Assembly: GCF_019345525.1 (NCBI RefSeq)
Contig: NZ_JAHKRA010000017.1
Coordinates: forward strand, 1 to 64,000
DNA length: 64,000 nt
Reading direction: 5' to 3'
Origin: Flavobacterium sp. NKUCC04_CG
Lineage (GTDB): Bacteria > Bacteroidota > Bacteroidia > Flavobacteriales > Flavobacteriaceae
Shown: positions 35,920 through 46,366 of the stretch, one piece after another
Position numbering within the stretch: position 1 is the first letter of the stretch
Layout of the letters: the number at the start of each line of letters is the position of its first letter
The notes under the pieces: generated by a model
Told to the model about the DNA's origin: nothing
Database searches by the model: none
What the model saw: only the letters and a program-made list of their open reading frames with translations
Position numbers and translations under genes: made by a program

Positions 35920-38900
35920 TTATTTTTTAATCAATTTTTGTTGAATTATACGTTTACCATCTGCCTCCAGACTTACGATGTAAGTACCCGCAGCCAATTG
36001 GTGTACGTTTAAGGTAACTTCTCCTTTGTTACCACTAACTTTCTGTTTCGCTCTTTGCATTCCCGTTACATCATATATCACGATGCTTTGTGCATTTCGA
36101 TACTGATCTCCGAGGTCAAAACTAGCCACAGTAACATCTTGTGCTGGATTTGGAGACAACACCATAGTTGCCTGAATAGCCTCTTCATTAACTGCGGCTG
36201 CTCTGCGATATTTGCTTGGCAATTTAATTTCATACAAATCCATACATCCTTGCATTTGAACCATTATAAAGTCTGGCGCCCCAGGCACAAACGTACTGTT
36301 TGCTTGAAAAATTACCGGTCCAAAAGAATTCCATCCTGGAGTCAAGTTAAATGTTCCTGGCACAAAAACACCATAATTATTAAAACTACTGATGTTGACA
36401 TTTACATTATAACTATTAGGATTGTATAGGTTTACATAGTACAAATACATACCCAGTTGCTCCATACCTGCATATTCGAATGAAGCTTCAATTCTACAAG
36501 GTCTAGTAGGACAATTATCCAAATCAGGTGCCACATGTAACGTATTACTCTTAAAGATACATCCCAACTGCGAAACCTGTAATTGATAAGTACCTGCCAT
36601 TACAATTGGTTGATTTGGAATTGATGTATTCGAACCGCTTTGTACAGCTCCTCCGTTTATCATCCAGTTGTATCCACTATAGATACCCAACGGACCTAAT
36701 AAGAATCGCTTAGAGGTTAAACAGAAATCATAACAACCCGTTGGAACAATCCATAAAGAACGCTCTGGATTATGAGGTGCCTGTACGAATCCAGTAACAC
36801 TACAACCAGTTGGAGCGGTATAGGTTACGGCATAAGCCCCACCTACAGTTACTTCAATGGATTTGCCTGTTGCACCATTACTCCAATTATACACCCCATT
36901 ATTAGGGCCACTTGCCGTTAATCTTAGTGTATAAGGCTGACAACTTACCAACGAATAACTAACATTAGGAGTAGCTATTTGTGGATGTGCCTGTACCGAA
37001 GTTACAAAACTATTTACACAACTCGTATCATAGGCGTATCTGGTTTCAAAAGTATAATTATGAGTCCCCGGCGATAAACCACTTAGGGTAAAACTCAAAT
37101 TAGTACCTCCAGCTACCCAGTTGGTAAAAGATCCAGGTACGTTTGGCCCCGTCCAACGATGTTCTACAGTAGGATCTGTAACAATACCCGTTAAAGTAGT
37201 ACTACCTCCATAACAAACGCTAGTGTTGCCATTAATACTTGCAAACGGAACTTTACGCAGTTTGTAACTCACCGGGAATTGAGACATCGCAAATGATCGA
37301 CAACCGTTTGCATCGATCAATACCGGCCAGTAACTACCACTTTGAGTAGGTGTATAAGATAAATTTGTACCTACTTGAACATTGTCGCGCATCCAAATGA
37401 TAGAACTTGGCATATTTCCGCCTACATAGGTCAACGGAACTACATTGCTTTCACAGAAATCAGCAGGATTTGGAAATACTCCTCCACCAGTGAAATTCGC
37501 CTTTCTTACAGTCACCATTTGTGGGTTAGATTCGAACACACAGTCAAATTGATTAATTATTCTTAATTTAACAGGGAACGAATTTACGAAGCCAGAAGGT
37601 AAAGCAAAATTGATTTTTGTATCTACTCCACTAGCTATATACGAAGTCCCATTAAAGAGCCATACATAACGATAATTCGAGTTGTATTGGTTGTTTGGCA
37701 ATCTTAAAGTTACTGGATATTCCGTACAATAATCAAAACCGTCGGGTAATGTAAAATTAAGTGCTGGAGGAGCATCGATTACAATCTGCTGTGTTGTCTC
37801 ACAAACCGGAATTGGCGTTCCGTTTGCCGTAGTTTGTCCGGTAGACAAGCGCAGCTTAAAGGTATGCGTACCCGCTGTAAGTCCAGTAACATTAACACTT
37901 TGACCTGTACCAATAATATTATTTGCACTGTTTAAATACGTAATATTCACCAAATTGGAATTGATATCAAACAACTTACTGTTGTTTAATAAATTAATAC
38001 TATAGGTATTGTTTCCATTACAAGTTACCGTATAGCGCAAAATTGGTTCATAGTGCTTACGAACGTTGATTACTTTAGTGAAAGTATCTGGACAACCATC
38101 ATAGCGCACTCTGATTCTCAAATCATAACTACCTACTTTAGGAATCTCAAAAACCCCCAAATTATTTGTACTCAAAGGAGAAACTACTGCGCCAGGTGTA
38201 ATTGCCTCCCAAGACACATTTACAATATTATAAGGAGGAATATTATAAAACTGAGGAGTAACCGAAACCGTCGTACAACCTGTCCATAAATAATTCAAAT
38301 CTGGGAATGGATTAAATGGCAGCACACAACCAGAACCAGGACCTCCAGGTACTCCCGGGCTACAATCTTCAAAAATGCGAATCTTATTCGATTTAATCAC
38401 ACAAGAATTTATATCCGTTACCTGAACATAATAATCACCTGCTCCTTGGAAATTCCAATTATTTAATGTGAAATTAGGATTGCCTACTTGTGTAGCAAAT
38501 GGCGTGGCACTATTGCTGTAGAACCAACTAAATGTCAGAGAAGAAGTTACACCAGTAGAAACCGTTGATTGGAAATTAATCGCAAATGGAGTTGCCATAC
38601 ATATAACAGTTGGACTGTTACTCGTTTTAAATAACTCCACAGTGGTTAAAGGTAAAACTATTACTGGTTTATTTGCCAATATCGTAGTAGTACATCCAAA
38701 TGCATTAACCAATTTAACGGTTAAGGTTGCCCCGATTGAACTTGCTGAACTCGTTACAAAGTTTTGAGGAACAGTATACGTTCCCGTGCCTGTGTAAGCT
38801 GTTGTAAACGCGGCCGTACCGTTGTATTCAAAAACCAATTGCCCACCTGCTGAAACTGGTGCACTAGAGGTTACAGGTACGCTAAAAGTAAGGTCTGCTG

Positions 38901-40923
38901 GACAAATATCGGACACCGCACCTATGCTTAACGAAATACTGGCTACTAAAGATATACTGTGAGAAACCGATGTTTTAATACCGCATTTGGTGGTGATTAA
39001 AGTTAAGGTTCCCGTATTAACTCCGCCACTTGCTTCGTTTAATCCTACAGTTACTGTATTGCCATTAATACCATTGATAATGCTTCCAAAGTTTGAAGGA
39101 CTAATTTCCCACTCCAACAAATCTGCATCGATTCCATTTAAATTAGCAGAAAACTCATACGATTTACTCGTACAAAACATCGCTAATCCACTGTTATTAA
39201 CAATAATAGGATTCATTTGAACTTGAGTAACATTATACGAAATGGGCTGTGAACTGCAAGTCACCCCATTTTTAACATACTGTTTTACTACACTCACAGT
39301 TGCATTAGGGCTCGTAAATACAAAGTCAACTTGGGTACCTTGATTGTTACCAACCACACTACCTCCTATTGCGCTCCATACGTATAAAGCTCCCGCTTCA
39401 TTTTCACTAATAGCATACGTATAGGGTACATTTAAACAAACCTTATTAGGTCCGCTAATAACACCTGTAATAATTGGCGTTTTAATAACTTCAATCAACA
39501 CAGGATCACTAATACAACCGTTATTATTGGCCGTAACTACATAAGTACCTGGACTATTAAACGTATAATCTGTCCACGACCCAACGGTAGCGTGTACAAC
39601 ACTGTTATTTAGAGTGATTTGCCATTTTACCGAATTTCCATTACTACTGCTAAAACTCTTATAAGTTCCCTGACAAACCGTAAATATATTATCTGAAATA
39701 ACAGACACATTTTCAACTACTTTAAATCGGTGCGATGACTCTCCACGACATCCTTCTTCATATAATAGGGTATTGTAGTATTCCACAACCAAAATATAAT
39801 CGCCCGGTTCTAAAGCATCCACTACAATTTCGTTTCGCTGATCTGTCAATACCAAAGTAGTGTTTGTTCCCGCTGGTTGAATCGACCAACTAAAATCTGT
39901 AGTTGGCCATTGGGGTAAAGTAAAGCGAGCTTGTTTGCCCTGACAAATAATGTCTGGTCCTTTTATTTTTGCCTTACGAGTAACTACTGGAATTTTTACC
40001 GTAGTCCAAAAAGGGCACGAACAATCTGAAATATAACTCACATATCCGAAACCATCACTTGGATCGATATTATCCCAAACAACTTCTATAGAGATACCGT
40101 TGTCTGCTACAATCGTACCGCCTTCCACTTTCCATTTTCCACCGCATTCATCGTTTACGCTATAAGTTTCTCTGTTTCCTTCACAAGTAACATTGGTACA
40201 AGTAATCTCCACCGGTTTTACATCTTTGACATAAACCTCGAAAGCGTAATCCGAACTGCAATTACAACTATTTGTAACCCTTAAATAGACCTTATAAGCC
40301 CCCTCTTGAGTATATGTATGACTAGGTTCAAATAAATTTGAGGTTGCTCCATCTCCAAAATCCCAAAAATAATGCACTATCGCACTACCGTTATTCTGAG
40401 TAGATAAGTTATCAAAAGAAATGGCTGTATTAGTACAAAACTCTCTTTGATCGGGTTCTGGTCCATTAATTTGAAATTCAGCCCTAGGGCTAATTATTTT
40501 TTCTATACAAATTGTGCGAACTTGAACCGTATTGTCCGTATAGGTAACGGTAAGTGTAATACTACCACTACCGCTAGCTCCCCACAGTACTTGAGCCTGG
40601 GTGTTGGAACTACTAACAAGTGCTCCTCCCGTAACCTGCCATTGTACCAGGCTTACATTGGTAGCCTGTAAAGTATAATTTACCCTACTACCCTCACAAA
40701 ATCGGATGCAACTACCCTCTTCTACATTTTCTAATAAATTGATGAGTTTTTCCTTTTCACGATCTTTGATTTCATCGTCGTATTCAATACAACCGACCTG
40801 TTGATCCCATGTTAAAACAGGACTGTTTGCGACTTGAGCCTCCATTTTTAAAGACCACATGAGCAATAAAAGCAGTATGCCTATTGCCCGAATAATGGGT
40901 GGAAGTGTAAATTTTTTTGTCAT
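35920..40923 (-). CDS. Giant T9SS-secreted PKD protein (1667 aa)
   Basis: A signal/anchor segment (about 10-30, ending MEAQ) precedes a region with many Cys pairs. A PKD domain with WDFGDG (187-192) lies at about 148-232. The rest is a chain of Ig/PKD-like strands with repeated ISGPNKVCLN, YVWSAIGG, INGNTSVCYGGSTTLTG and PTGCYDFCLT type segments. Residues from about 1585 to 1667 form a type A T9SS sorting domain (LSPNPAQDVTVASFDL, IVIYDVTGM and final RIIQQKLIKK). It is a predicted long extracellular protein; adhesion is inference. Its minus-strand neighbour upstream is a small lipoprotein, and beyond that a divergent TPR/AraC regulator. Two hairpins follow it. Confidence 0.92.
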   Translation of the reverse strand: MTKKFTLPPIIRAIGILLLLLMWSLKMEAQVANSPVLTWDQQVGCIEYDDEIKDREKEKLINLLENVEEGSCIRFCEGSRVNYTLQATNVSLVQWQVTGGALVSSSNTQAQVLWGASGSGSITLTVTYTDNTVQVRTICIEKIISPRAEFQINGPEPDQREFCTNTAISFDNLSTQNNGSAIVHYFWDFGDGATSNLFEPSHTYTQEGAYKVYLRVTNSCNCSSDYAFEVYVKDVKPVEITCTNVTCEGNRETYSVNDECGGKWKVEGGTIVADNGISIEVVWDNIDPSDGFGYVSYISDCSCPFWTTVKIPVVTRKAKIKGPDIICQGKQARFTLPQWPTTDFSWSIQPAGTNTTLVLTDQRNEIVVDALEPGDYILVVEYYNTLLYEEGCRGESSHRFKVVENVSVISDNIFTVCQGTYKSFSSSNGNSVKWQITLNNSVVHATVGSWTDYTFNSPGTYVVTANNNGCISDPVLIEVIKTPIITGVISGPNKVCLNVPYTYAISENEAGALYVWSAIGGSVVGNNQGTQVDFVFTSPNATVSVVKQYVKNGVTCSSQPISYNVTQVQMNPIIVNNSGLAMFCTSKSYEFSANLNGIDADLLEWEISPSNFGSIINGINGNTVTVGLNEASGGVNTGTLTLITTKCGIKTSVSHSISLVASISLSIGAVSDICPADLTFSVPVTSSAPVSAGGQLVFEYNGTAAFTTAYTGTGTYTVPQNFVTSSASSIGATLTVKLVNAFGCTTTILANKPVIVLPLTTVELFKTSNSPTVICMATPFAINFQSTVSTGVTSSLTFSWFYSNSATPFATQVGNPNFTLNNWNFQGAGDYYVQVTDINSCVIKSNKIRIFEDCSPGVPGGPGSGCVLPFNPFPDLNYLWTGCTTVSVTPQFYNIPPYNIVNVSWEAITPGAVVSPLSTNNLGVFEIPKVGSYDLRIRVRYDGCPDTFTKVINVRKHYEPILRYTVTCNGNNTYSINLLNNSKLFDINSNLVNITYLNSANNIIGTGQSVNVTGLTAGTHTFKLRLSTGQTTANGTPIPVCETTQQIVIDAPPALNFTLPDGFDYCTEYPVTLRLPNNQYNSNYRYVWLFNGTSYIASGVDTKINFALPSGFVNSFPVKLRIINQFDCVFESNPQMVTVRKANFTGGGVFPNPADFCESNVVPLTYVGGNMPSSIIWMRDNVQVGTNLSYTPTQSGSYWPVLIDANGCRSFAMSQFPVSYKLRKVPFASINGNTSVCYGGSTTLTGIVTDPTVEHRWTGPNVPGSFTNWVAGGTNLSFTLSGLSPGTHNYTFETRYAYDTSCVNSFVTSVQAHPQIATPNVSYSLVSCQPYTLRLTASGPNNGVYNWSNGATGKSIEVTVGGAYAVTYTAPTGCSVTGFVQAPHNPERSLWIVPTGCYDFCLTSKRFLLGPLGIYSGYNWMINGGAVQSGSNTSIPNQPIVMAGTYQLQVSQLGCIFKSNTLHVAPDLDNCPTRPCRIEASFEYAGMEQLGMYLYYVNLYNPNSYNVNVNISSFNNYGVFVPGTFNLTPGWNSFGPVIFQANSTFVPGAPDFIMVQMQGCMDLYEIKLPSKYRRAAAVNEEAIQATMVLSPNPAQDVTVASFDLGDQYRNAQSIVIYDVTGMQRAKQKVSGNKGEVTLNVHQLAAGTYIVSLEADGKRIIQQKLIKK

Positions 40924-41327
40924 AATAAAAATTTAGATTAATAAAAGTTTTTGGTTTGGTATTAAACACAACACCTTTGAACGTGAAAAGTAGCCATGCT
41001 ACCCATCGATGTTGTATAAGTATTCGAATGCAAAAGAGCCCCATAAGGAGTGCTCTTTACACATACGTTAAATTTTAAAAATTTTCTAATGAGCCTTTGA
41101 ACTACACCGCTACACTAGTGTATTAAAAAGTAAGTATTTGGTCTTGAAAAGCGCCCCGATAGCCATCCATTAATCGAAATCAAATTAAAGCTTACTGGAC
41201 CATAGTACTGTTAGCCGTAGCTATTAGAAATACCATATGCTGCAAATTGCGTTAGGTATTTACATAAAAAATTCCCATGAAGTTCATATGCAATGCTTGA
41301 TACCCCTTCATTTATAGAGAGTGGTTT
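40924..41327. other. Intergenic region between giant protein and lipoprotein gene
   Basis: About 400 bases on the promoter side of the giant gene. A minus frame at 40784-41044 overlaps the gene start and looks like chance. I saw no exact TAnnTTTG element; TACTTTTC on the minus strand near 40990 is only a partial match. Confidence 0.4.
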
Positions 41328-41948
41328 TTACATATGTATTTTTATCCAACTTATATTAAAAGTAGCCTGCGCATTACTTTCCTTAAGCCCCATCACCAAA
41401 CCTACAATCATGGTTCTCCTCCAAGAATCGTCGTCATTTCCAATCAACTCCGTTTGAAAAACAGCTACTATAGTACTTAACAGCTTGATTTCATCAGCTG
41501 TAAGATTCTTATCCAAATCGATACTCGTAAGCATAGCCGATAAATTTGTAGTTGGCAGCAAGAGATTATCCAAGTAATACTTTACGGAATTCGACACATT
41601 TAAATCGATATAAAGCTGATCGACATTTCCCGTTAGTTGATTGGCTTTAAAATCCGAAATAAGCTGGTAATTCATCGGTTTAATAGCAGTAAAAGAGCTG
41701 TTCTGATTAGATACCATATCCAAAGCAGCTAGCTTTTGTGACAAAGTAGTAACCGGATTTAAATCAATATATTCTTTATAAGATTTCACCAATTGGGGTG
41801 CTATTAAATGTATATAAGTAGTTTTTGGAACGGGAACTTCCATTGATGATTTGCTCGTTAGAACGTTTAATGAATCCCTTTCTTCAAAATCAGCATGGCA
41901 AGAGGTAATAGAAATAGCGGCTAGTGGTAAAAGATAGTAAAATTTCAT
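41328..41948 (-). CDS. Small lipoprotein of unknown function
   Basis: The 206-residue product begins MKFYYLLPLAAISITSC, a lipoprotein signal with Cys17. The rest is mostly helical and polar (LSQKLAALDMVSNQNSSFTA, LSAMLTSIDLDKNLTADEIK) with a lone acidic DDDSW motif late in the sequence. I recognise no family. It lies between the giant PKD gene and the divergent TPR/AraC regulator and is a likely member of that surface module. Confidence 0.75.
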   Translation of the reverse strand: MKFYYLLPLAAISITSCHADFEERDSLNVLTSKSSMEVPVPKTTYIHLIAPQLVKSYKEYIDLNPVTTLSQKLAALDMVSNQNSSFTAIKPMNYQLISDFKANQLTGNVDQLYIDLNVSNSVKYYLDNLLLPTTNLSAMLTSIDLDKNLTADEIKLLSTIVAVFQTELIGNDDDSWRRTMIVGLVMGLKESNAQATFNISWIKIHM

Positions 41949-42146
41949 AATCTATTTAAATTGATTAATTAATTGTTTTTTGTTAAGTTTATCCAAAACT
42001 AACATTTCTGTTTCTGCACGGCAAAAAGTAGGTATGCTATTTGATCAATTTACATTCCAGTAGCAAAACAAACAACTGAATAACAACATATTAAACAAAT
42101 AAAAAAATAATTTACTGATACAATTTTCACCAAAAATCGTTCTAAT

Positions 42147-43913
42147 ATGACCCGATTATATTTTGTTTTATTTGTATTTTTAACAATTCAAGAGGTAAAA
42201 CCTCAATTCGTTAGCACAAAAAATCCACCTGAGATCACCTACGAACAGTTAAATGATTCGTTAAGAAACACCTTATCTTCCGATGCGAATTACGAAAAAC
42301 TATTAAATACTTATATAGAAAAAGCGAAAAGCGAACACAATAAAGAGCAACTCTTCGAAGGTTACTATAGATTTGTTTATTCCCAGCACACGGGTACTAA
42401 AATGCATACTTATACTGACAGCCTCTTACAAATATCTAAGCAACTGCCTCCTATTTTCTATATACGAGCCCTTCAAACAAAAGCGAACTGCTTTTACTTT
42501 GAGAAAAAATATATTGAATCGCTAGAATTTGAACTTTTGGCTTTGAGTTTAATCAATAAAGACAAGGAGCCTTATGCCTACCACAAGAGTTTATATGGTG
42601 TGGGGCAAGTGTACTTTTATATGCAAGAATACAACAAGGCCTATGATTACTACCACGAAGCGAGATTATACTTTGAACACAGTAAGGGATACAACCATCT
42701 ACAAGGATATTTTAATGCGCTTTATAGAGAGGCCTTTTCATTATACTATTTAAAGCAATATAATGAAAGTCGCACCCTAATTGAAGCGGGTATTCCAAAA
42801 ATACCACTTTTAAAACCCGATGATGTATTGTATAAAGAGCCCTATTTAAAATACATCTTAGGCTTAAATAACTACCAACAAAACCAGTATAAAACCAGTA
42901 TTCGGTTACTCAACGAAGCCTTATCCTCTATTGTAAAAAACGATGATTTTGCCAACGAGGCCGTAATTTATTATTATCTCGGTTTAAATTATTGGAAATT
43001 AAATGAAAAATCACAAGCCCTTTTCTATTTTAAAAAAGTAGATTTTATATATACGAAACATCAATATTGTAATTTAGAAATTAAAGATGCCTACTTATAC
43101 CTTATTAATTATTATAAAGAACAAAAAGACTCCGAAAATGAATTATTATATACCAATAAACTCTTAAATGTGACCTTAAATCTTCAAAATGAGTACAACT
43201 TTTTGATGCAAGCTTTACACACAAAACTCGACATCAAGAACTTACAAAGGGAAAAGGAACGCTTAGAAAATGATTTAAATAGACACAGTAATCTGATTCA
43301 ATACCTCAGTATACTGGGTAGCGCAATGCTCGTTGCTTTCCCAATATTTATATGGTTTTATAACAAACGAAAAAAGGAAGCAAAAAGAAGGGAATTTCAA
43401 TTAAACGCACAAGATAAAAAACGCAACAGCGACAGCGAATTTAAAAAAAACTACCTCATTACTGAAAACATTAAGGCATCTCCTGCATGGAATAAACAAC
43501 CTTGGCTAACTCGTGGAAATAGCAATTTAAAAAATCCGCCGTTTGATATTAACGACAAAGTCATTAAAAACATATTAAATCATTTAGATTCTTTTGAGAA
43601 AAAGAAACATTTTCTAAAAAAGGATTTGAATTTGAATGACTTAGCACAACAGTGGAATACCAATCGCAGTTATTTATCGCAATGCATCAATATGTACAAA
43701 GGCAAGTCATTTGTAGAATACTTAAATACACTGCGTATCAATTATTTTCTAACGCTATTGGGTGAAGATCCGCAATGGTGCAAATTTAAGGTTCAGTTTA
43801 TATCTGATTCTTTGGGTTTTTCTAACAGTCGTAGTTTTTCCAATGCGTTCAGCAAAATTACTGGAATGTCGCCACATCATTATATACAACAACAGCTCAA
43901 TAAACAAACCTGA
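42147..43913 (+). CDS. TPR protein with one TM helix and C-terminal AraC-type HTH
   Basis: The 588-residue product has an N-terminal signal segment (4-16), TPR-like helices (about 55-370, for example YHKSLYGVGQVYFYMQEYNK), a short coiled coil, one transmembrane helix (about 384-404), a basic linker and an AraC-type DNA-binding domain (about 490-585) with LNLNDLAQQWNTNRSYLSQC and the second HTH FISDSLGFSNSRSFSNAFSK. This is the periplasmic-sensor/cytoplasmic-AraC architecture widespread in Flavobacteria. It diverges from the lipoprotein and giant PKD genes, so these are its likely targets (inference). Confidence 0.88.
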   Translation: MTRLYFVLFVFLTIQEVKPQFVSTKNPPEITYEQLNDSLRNTLSSDANYEKLLNTYIEKAKSEHNKEQLFEGYYRFVYSQHTGTKMHTYTDSLLQISKQLPPIFYIRALQTKANCFYFEKKYIESLEFELLALSLINKDKEPYAYHKSLYGVGQVYFYMQEYNKAYDYYHEARLYFEHSKGYNHLQGYFNALYREAFSLYYLKQYNESRTLIEAGIPKIPLLKPDDVLYKEPYLKYILGLNNYQQNQYKTSIRLLNEALSSIVKNDDFANEAVIYYYLGLNYWKLNEKSQALFYFKKVDFIYTKHQYCNLEIKDAYLYLINYYKEQKDSENELLYTNKLLNVTLNLQNEYNFLMQALHTKLDIKNLQREKERLENDLNRHSNLIQYLSILGSAMLVAFPIFIWFYNKRKKEAKRREFQLNAQDKKRNSDSEFKKNYLITENIKASPAWNKQPWLTRGNSNLKNPPFDINDKVIKNILNHLDSFEKKKHFLKKDLNLNDLAQQWNTNRSYLSQCINMYKGKSFVEYLNTLRINYFLTLLGEDPQWCKFKVQFISDSLGFSNSRSFSNAFSKITGMSPHHYIQQQLNKQT

Positions 43914-44330
43914 TTAGTACGTATTACAACTTCAATTACGGACTAGACTGGGCGCAAATTAATTTGTATTTTATTTACAATATAGTACTTAAAGCGATTT
44001 CATATAATGGACGAATTTTTTAAACATATCGATGGGTATTATTGCTCACAACGCCAACTATTGGAGCCGATCGATGTCCAATCAATTGGCGTTATTTAAC
44101 GAGTATTGGAAGCTTTAGTATTTAATAGCTCTTCACAGCTTATAAGCAAATAGATCGATAGGCTACCTCAACAAAGGAGTACACCAAAAGCATATTGGAG
44201 CAGTTGGAGTACTCCTTTTTTAAATAAACCATTAAAATTGTACTCAAAATATTTTTTATAAATGGTCGAACTGTGCAGTGTTATCCACTAGAAAAAAAAC
44301 GTATATTTAATTCACCCCTAAGGTCTACAT
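43914..44330. other. Intergenic region with two hairpins
   Basis: A long inverted repeat at 44050-44093 (AACGCCAA ... TTGGCGTT, with inner TTGG ... CCAA) and a terminator-like hairpin at 44173-44222. No gene is seen. The first hairpin has no T run. Confidence 0.5.
44173..44222 (+). terminator. Terminator-like hairpin after the TPR/AraC gene
   Basis: AAAGGAGTA (44173-44181) pairs with TACTCCTTT (44210-44218) followed by TTT. The loop is long (28 bases) and the distance from the stop is about 260 bases. Confidence 0.55.
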
Positions 44331-45014
44331 ATGGAAGCCAGTAATTTTTTATTCGGAGAATTAGAAAACAACATTTTAATGCTTGTTGCTCTGCGTACCG
44401 TAGTTATGTTTTTTATTATTCTCATTTTTCTGCGAATACTCGGAAAGAGAGGTGTCAAGCAATTATCTGTCTTTGAATTGGTCGTGATTCTCGGATTGGG
44501 ATCCGCAGCAGGCGATCCGATGTTGTATATGGAAATTGGTATTGTCAATGCCCTTATCGCGTTCTCGGTTATCGTAATCTGTTATAAAATTTTTACGCTG
44601 TTGATTTTTAAATATCCGCTTTTAGAAAATTTCTTTGAAGGTCGTCCCGTATACATCATCAAAAAAGGAACTTTTGCAATTAATGATTTTAAAAAGGAAA
44701 CCCTGAGTAAAGATGAGTTTTTTATGGAATTACGTCTTCGAGGTGTTTTTCACTTAGGACAAGTAGAATATGCCATATTGGAAACATCAGGTGAAGTAAG
44801 TGTGTATTTCTTCGACAAGGCTGAATTGCAATATGGACTTCCCATCCTCCCTCATTATATCGAGAAAATTGTAACCCATTTTGAAATAGGAACCCGATAT
44901 TCTTGCCTGTTTTGTGGAGAGACCATCGCTTTTCAAAAGCAGACCTCTCCTACTTGCCCGAGATGTCAAAAATCTCAATGGATCGCTGCCAGTAACCGCA
45001 GTCATCAAGCTTAG
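44331..45014 (+). CDS. DUF421 (YetF-like) membrane protein with zinc-ribbon tail
   Basis: The 227-residue product has three N-terminal transmembrane helices (about 18-38, 50-66, 71-92), the family segment LRILGKRGVKQLSVFELVVI, and the cytosolic alpha/beta domain (GRPVYIIKKGTFAINDFKKE to SVYFFDKAE). Beyond the usual end it carries a zinc ribbon CLFCGE...CPRCQKSQW (about 195-218) with two CxxC pairs. YetF-like proteins are inner-membrane proteins of unknown function; the added ribbon suggests metal binding or an interaction surface. Confidence 0.9.
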   Translation: MEASNFLFGELENNILMLVALRTVVMFFIILIFLRILGKRGVKQLSVFELVVILGLGSAAGDPMLYMEIGIVNALIAFSVIVICYKIFTLLIFKYPLLENFFEGRPVYIIKKGTFAINDFKKETLSKDEFFMELRLRGVFHLGQVEYAILETSGEVSVYFFDKAELQYGLPILPHYIEKIVTHFEIGTRYSCLFCGETIAFQKQTSPTCPRCQKSQWIAASNRSHQA

Positions 45015-45262
45015 CGAACCCATTGAATTCCTTTTAAAAGACTACTCTAAATTAGATTTTTAACAGAACTCGTTATATTTCTTCTGATTTATCAAATTGG
45101 TATATATTCCTACTGTAAATTGCTTTAAAAAACTAAAAAAAACTGCTTTTTACCATAAGTAAACAACCCACTCCCTTGGATAAAAATTGAATTAAACGTA
45201 TCTTTCAAGTTCTTTAATTATCACCAAGATATATACCTTCAAGGCGGTAAAACGGCAAAAAA

Positions 45263-45796
45263 ATGCTTTTAAAATTCTTTTTCACTTTCACCAAAATCGG
45301 ACTTTTCACTATAGGCGGCGGTTATGCCGTGATTCCATTAATTGAACGCGAAATCATCGCGAAAGGTTGGTTAACTACCGATGAGTTTTACGAGATTTTG
45401 CCGATAACCGAATCGCTTCCCGGGGTGTTCGCTACCAATTTAGCCGCTATGGTGGGTTATAAGATGTCGGGCATCAAAGGGGGGATAGTCGCTGCTTTGG
45501 GTACAGTTATAGCCCCTTTTTTAATCATTGTACTGATTGCTGTATTTTTCAATCGTTTCGCAGATAACATCTGGGTAGCCAAAGCCTTTAAAGCCATTCG
45601 CCCCGCAGCGGTCGCTTTGATTGTTGCCCCTTGTTATGCAGCCTTTAAAGCCAATAAATTAAACAGATTTACAATAGGGATTCCTTTAGCAGCCCTATTG
45701 CTGATGTGGCAATTTGGTTTCTCGCCGATATGGGTTATTATCCTAGGCGCTACTGGAGGCATTACCTATAACATCATTAAAGCACGAACGTACTAA
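45263..45796 (+). CDS. Chromate transporter family protein, half 1
   Basis: The 177-residue membrane protein is a short ChrA-type half: FFTFTKIGLFTIGGGYAVIP (about 4-23), IEREIIAKGWLTTDEFYEIL and the ESLPGVFATNLAAMVGYKMS motif. Short-chain CHR proteins work as pairs. The second half begins four bases after this stop, so the two are translated together. The CHR family exports chromate in some bacteria, but many members have unknown substrates. Confidence 0.92.
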   Translation: MLLKFFFTFTKIGLFTIGGGYAVIPLIEREIIAKGWLTTDEFYEILPITESLPGVFATNLAAMVGYKMSGIKGGIVAALGTVIAPFLIIVLIAVFFNRFADNIWVAKAFKAIRPAAVALIVAPCYAAFKANKLNRFTIGIPLAALLLMWQFGFSPIWVIILGATGGITYNIIKARTY

Positions 45797-45800
45797 GTAT

Positions 45801-46352
45801 ATGATGGTATTTGTAAAATTGTTTTGGACTTTTCTAAAAATTGGTAGCTTTGGTTTTGGCGGTGGTTATGCGATGTTATCGCTTATACAAGATGAAGTGG
45901 TGGTTCAAAACCAATGGATGACCAACAAAGAATTTGTCGATCTGGTAGCGATATCTCAAACCACCCCCGGCCCTATCGGTATCAATAGCGCCACTTATAC
46001 CGGATATAAAGCACTCGAAAACCTGGGATACAATCCCTACTTTTGCGTACTCGGTTCTATAATCGCTACATTATCGCTTTGTTTGCCGTCGTTTATCATG
46101 ATTCTTTTCATCTCTTACTATTTTGTTCGCTTTAAGACCAATTTTTACTTCGCCGCAGCGCTACAAGGTATACGCCCATTAAGTGTGGCTCTAATTGCAA
46201 TAGCTGCCATCTCCCTGATGAATGAAGAGAATTTTACCGACCTAATAAGTCCGCTTATTTTCGCTGGAACGCTTCTTCTGGCAATCAAATACCGCTTACA
46301 CCCGATTTTAATACTCGGATTGGCCGCTGTAATCGGACTGCTTATTTATTGA
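45801..46352 (+). CDS. Chromate transporter family protein, half 2
   Basis: The 183-residue partner has FLKIGSFGFGGGYAMLSLIQ (about 10-29), the paired motif AISQTTPGPIGINSATYTGY and LQGIRPLSVALIAIA. It forms an obligate short-chain pair with the gene four bases upstream. Note the conserved PGP here against PGV in the partner, the usual difference between the two halves. Confidence 0.92.
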   Translation: MMVFVKLFWTFLKIGSFGFGGGYAMLSLIQDEVVVQNQWMTNKEFVDLVAISQTTPGPIGINSATYTGYKALENLGYNPYFCVLGSIIATLSLCLPSFIMILFISYYFVRFKTNFYFAAALQGIRPLSVALIAIAAISLMNEENFTDLISPLIFAGTLLLAIKYRLHPILILGLAAVIGLLIY

Positions 46353-46366
46353 TTTCAACACCCTTT

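Noticed and set aside
40784..41044. 86-codon minus frame overlapping the start of the PKD giant gene
   Set aside because: Different frame from the giant gene's signal peptide, low-complexity, no support.
44050..44093. Integron attC site
   Set aside because: The stem lacks the paired simple-site core consensus and no integrase gene is present.
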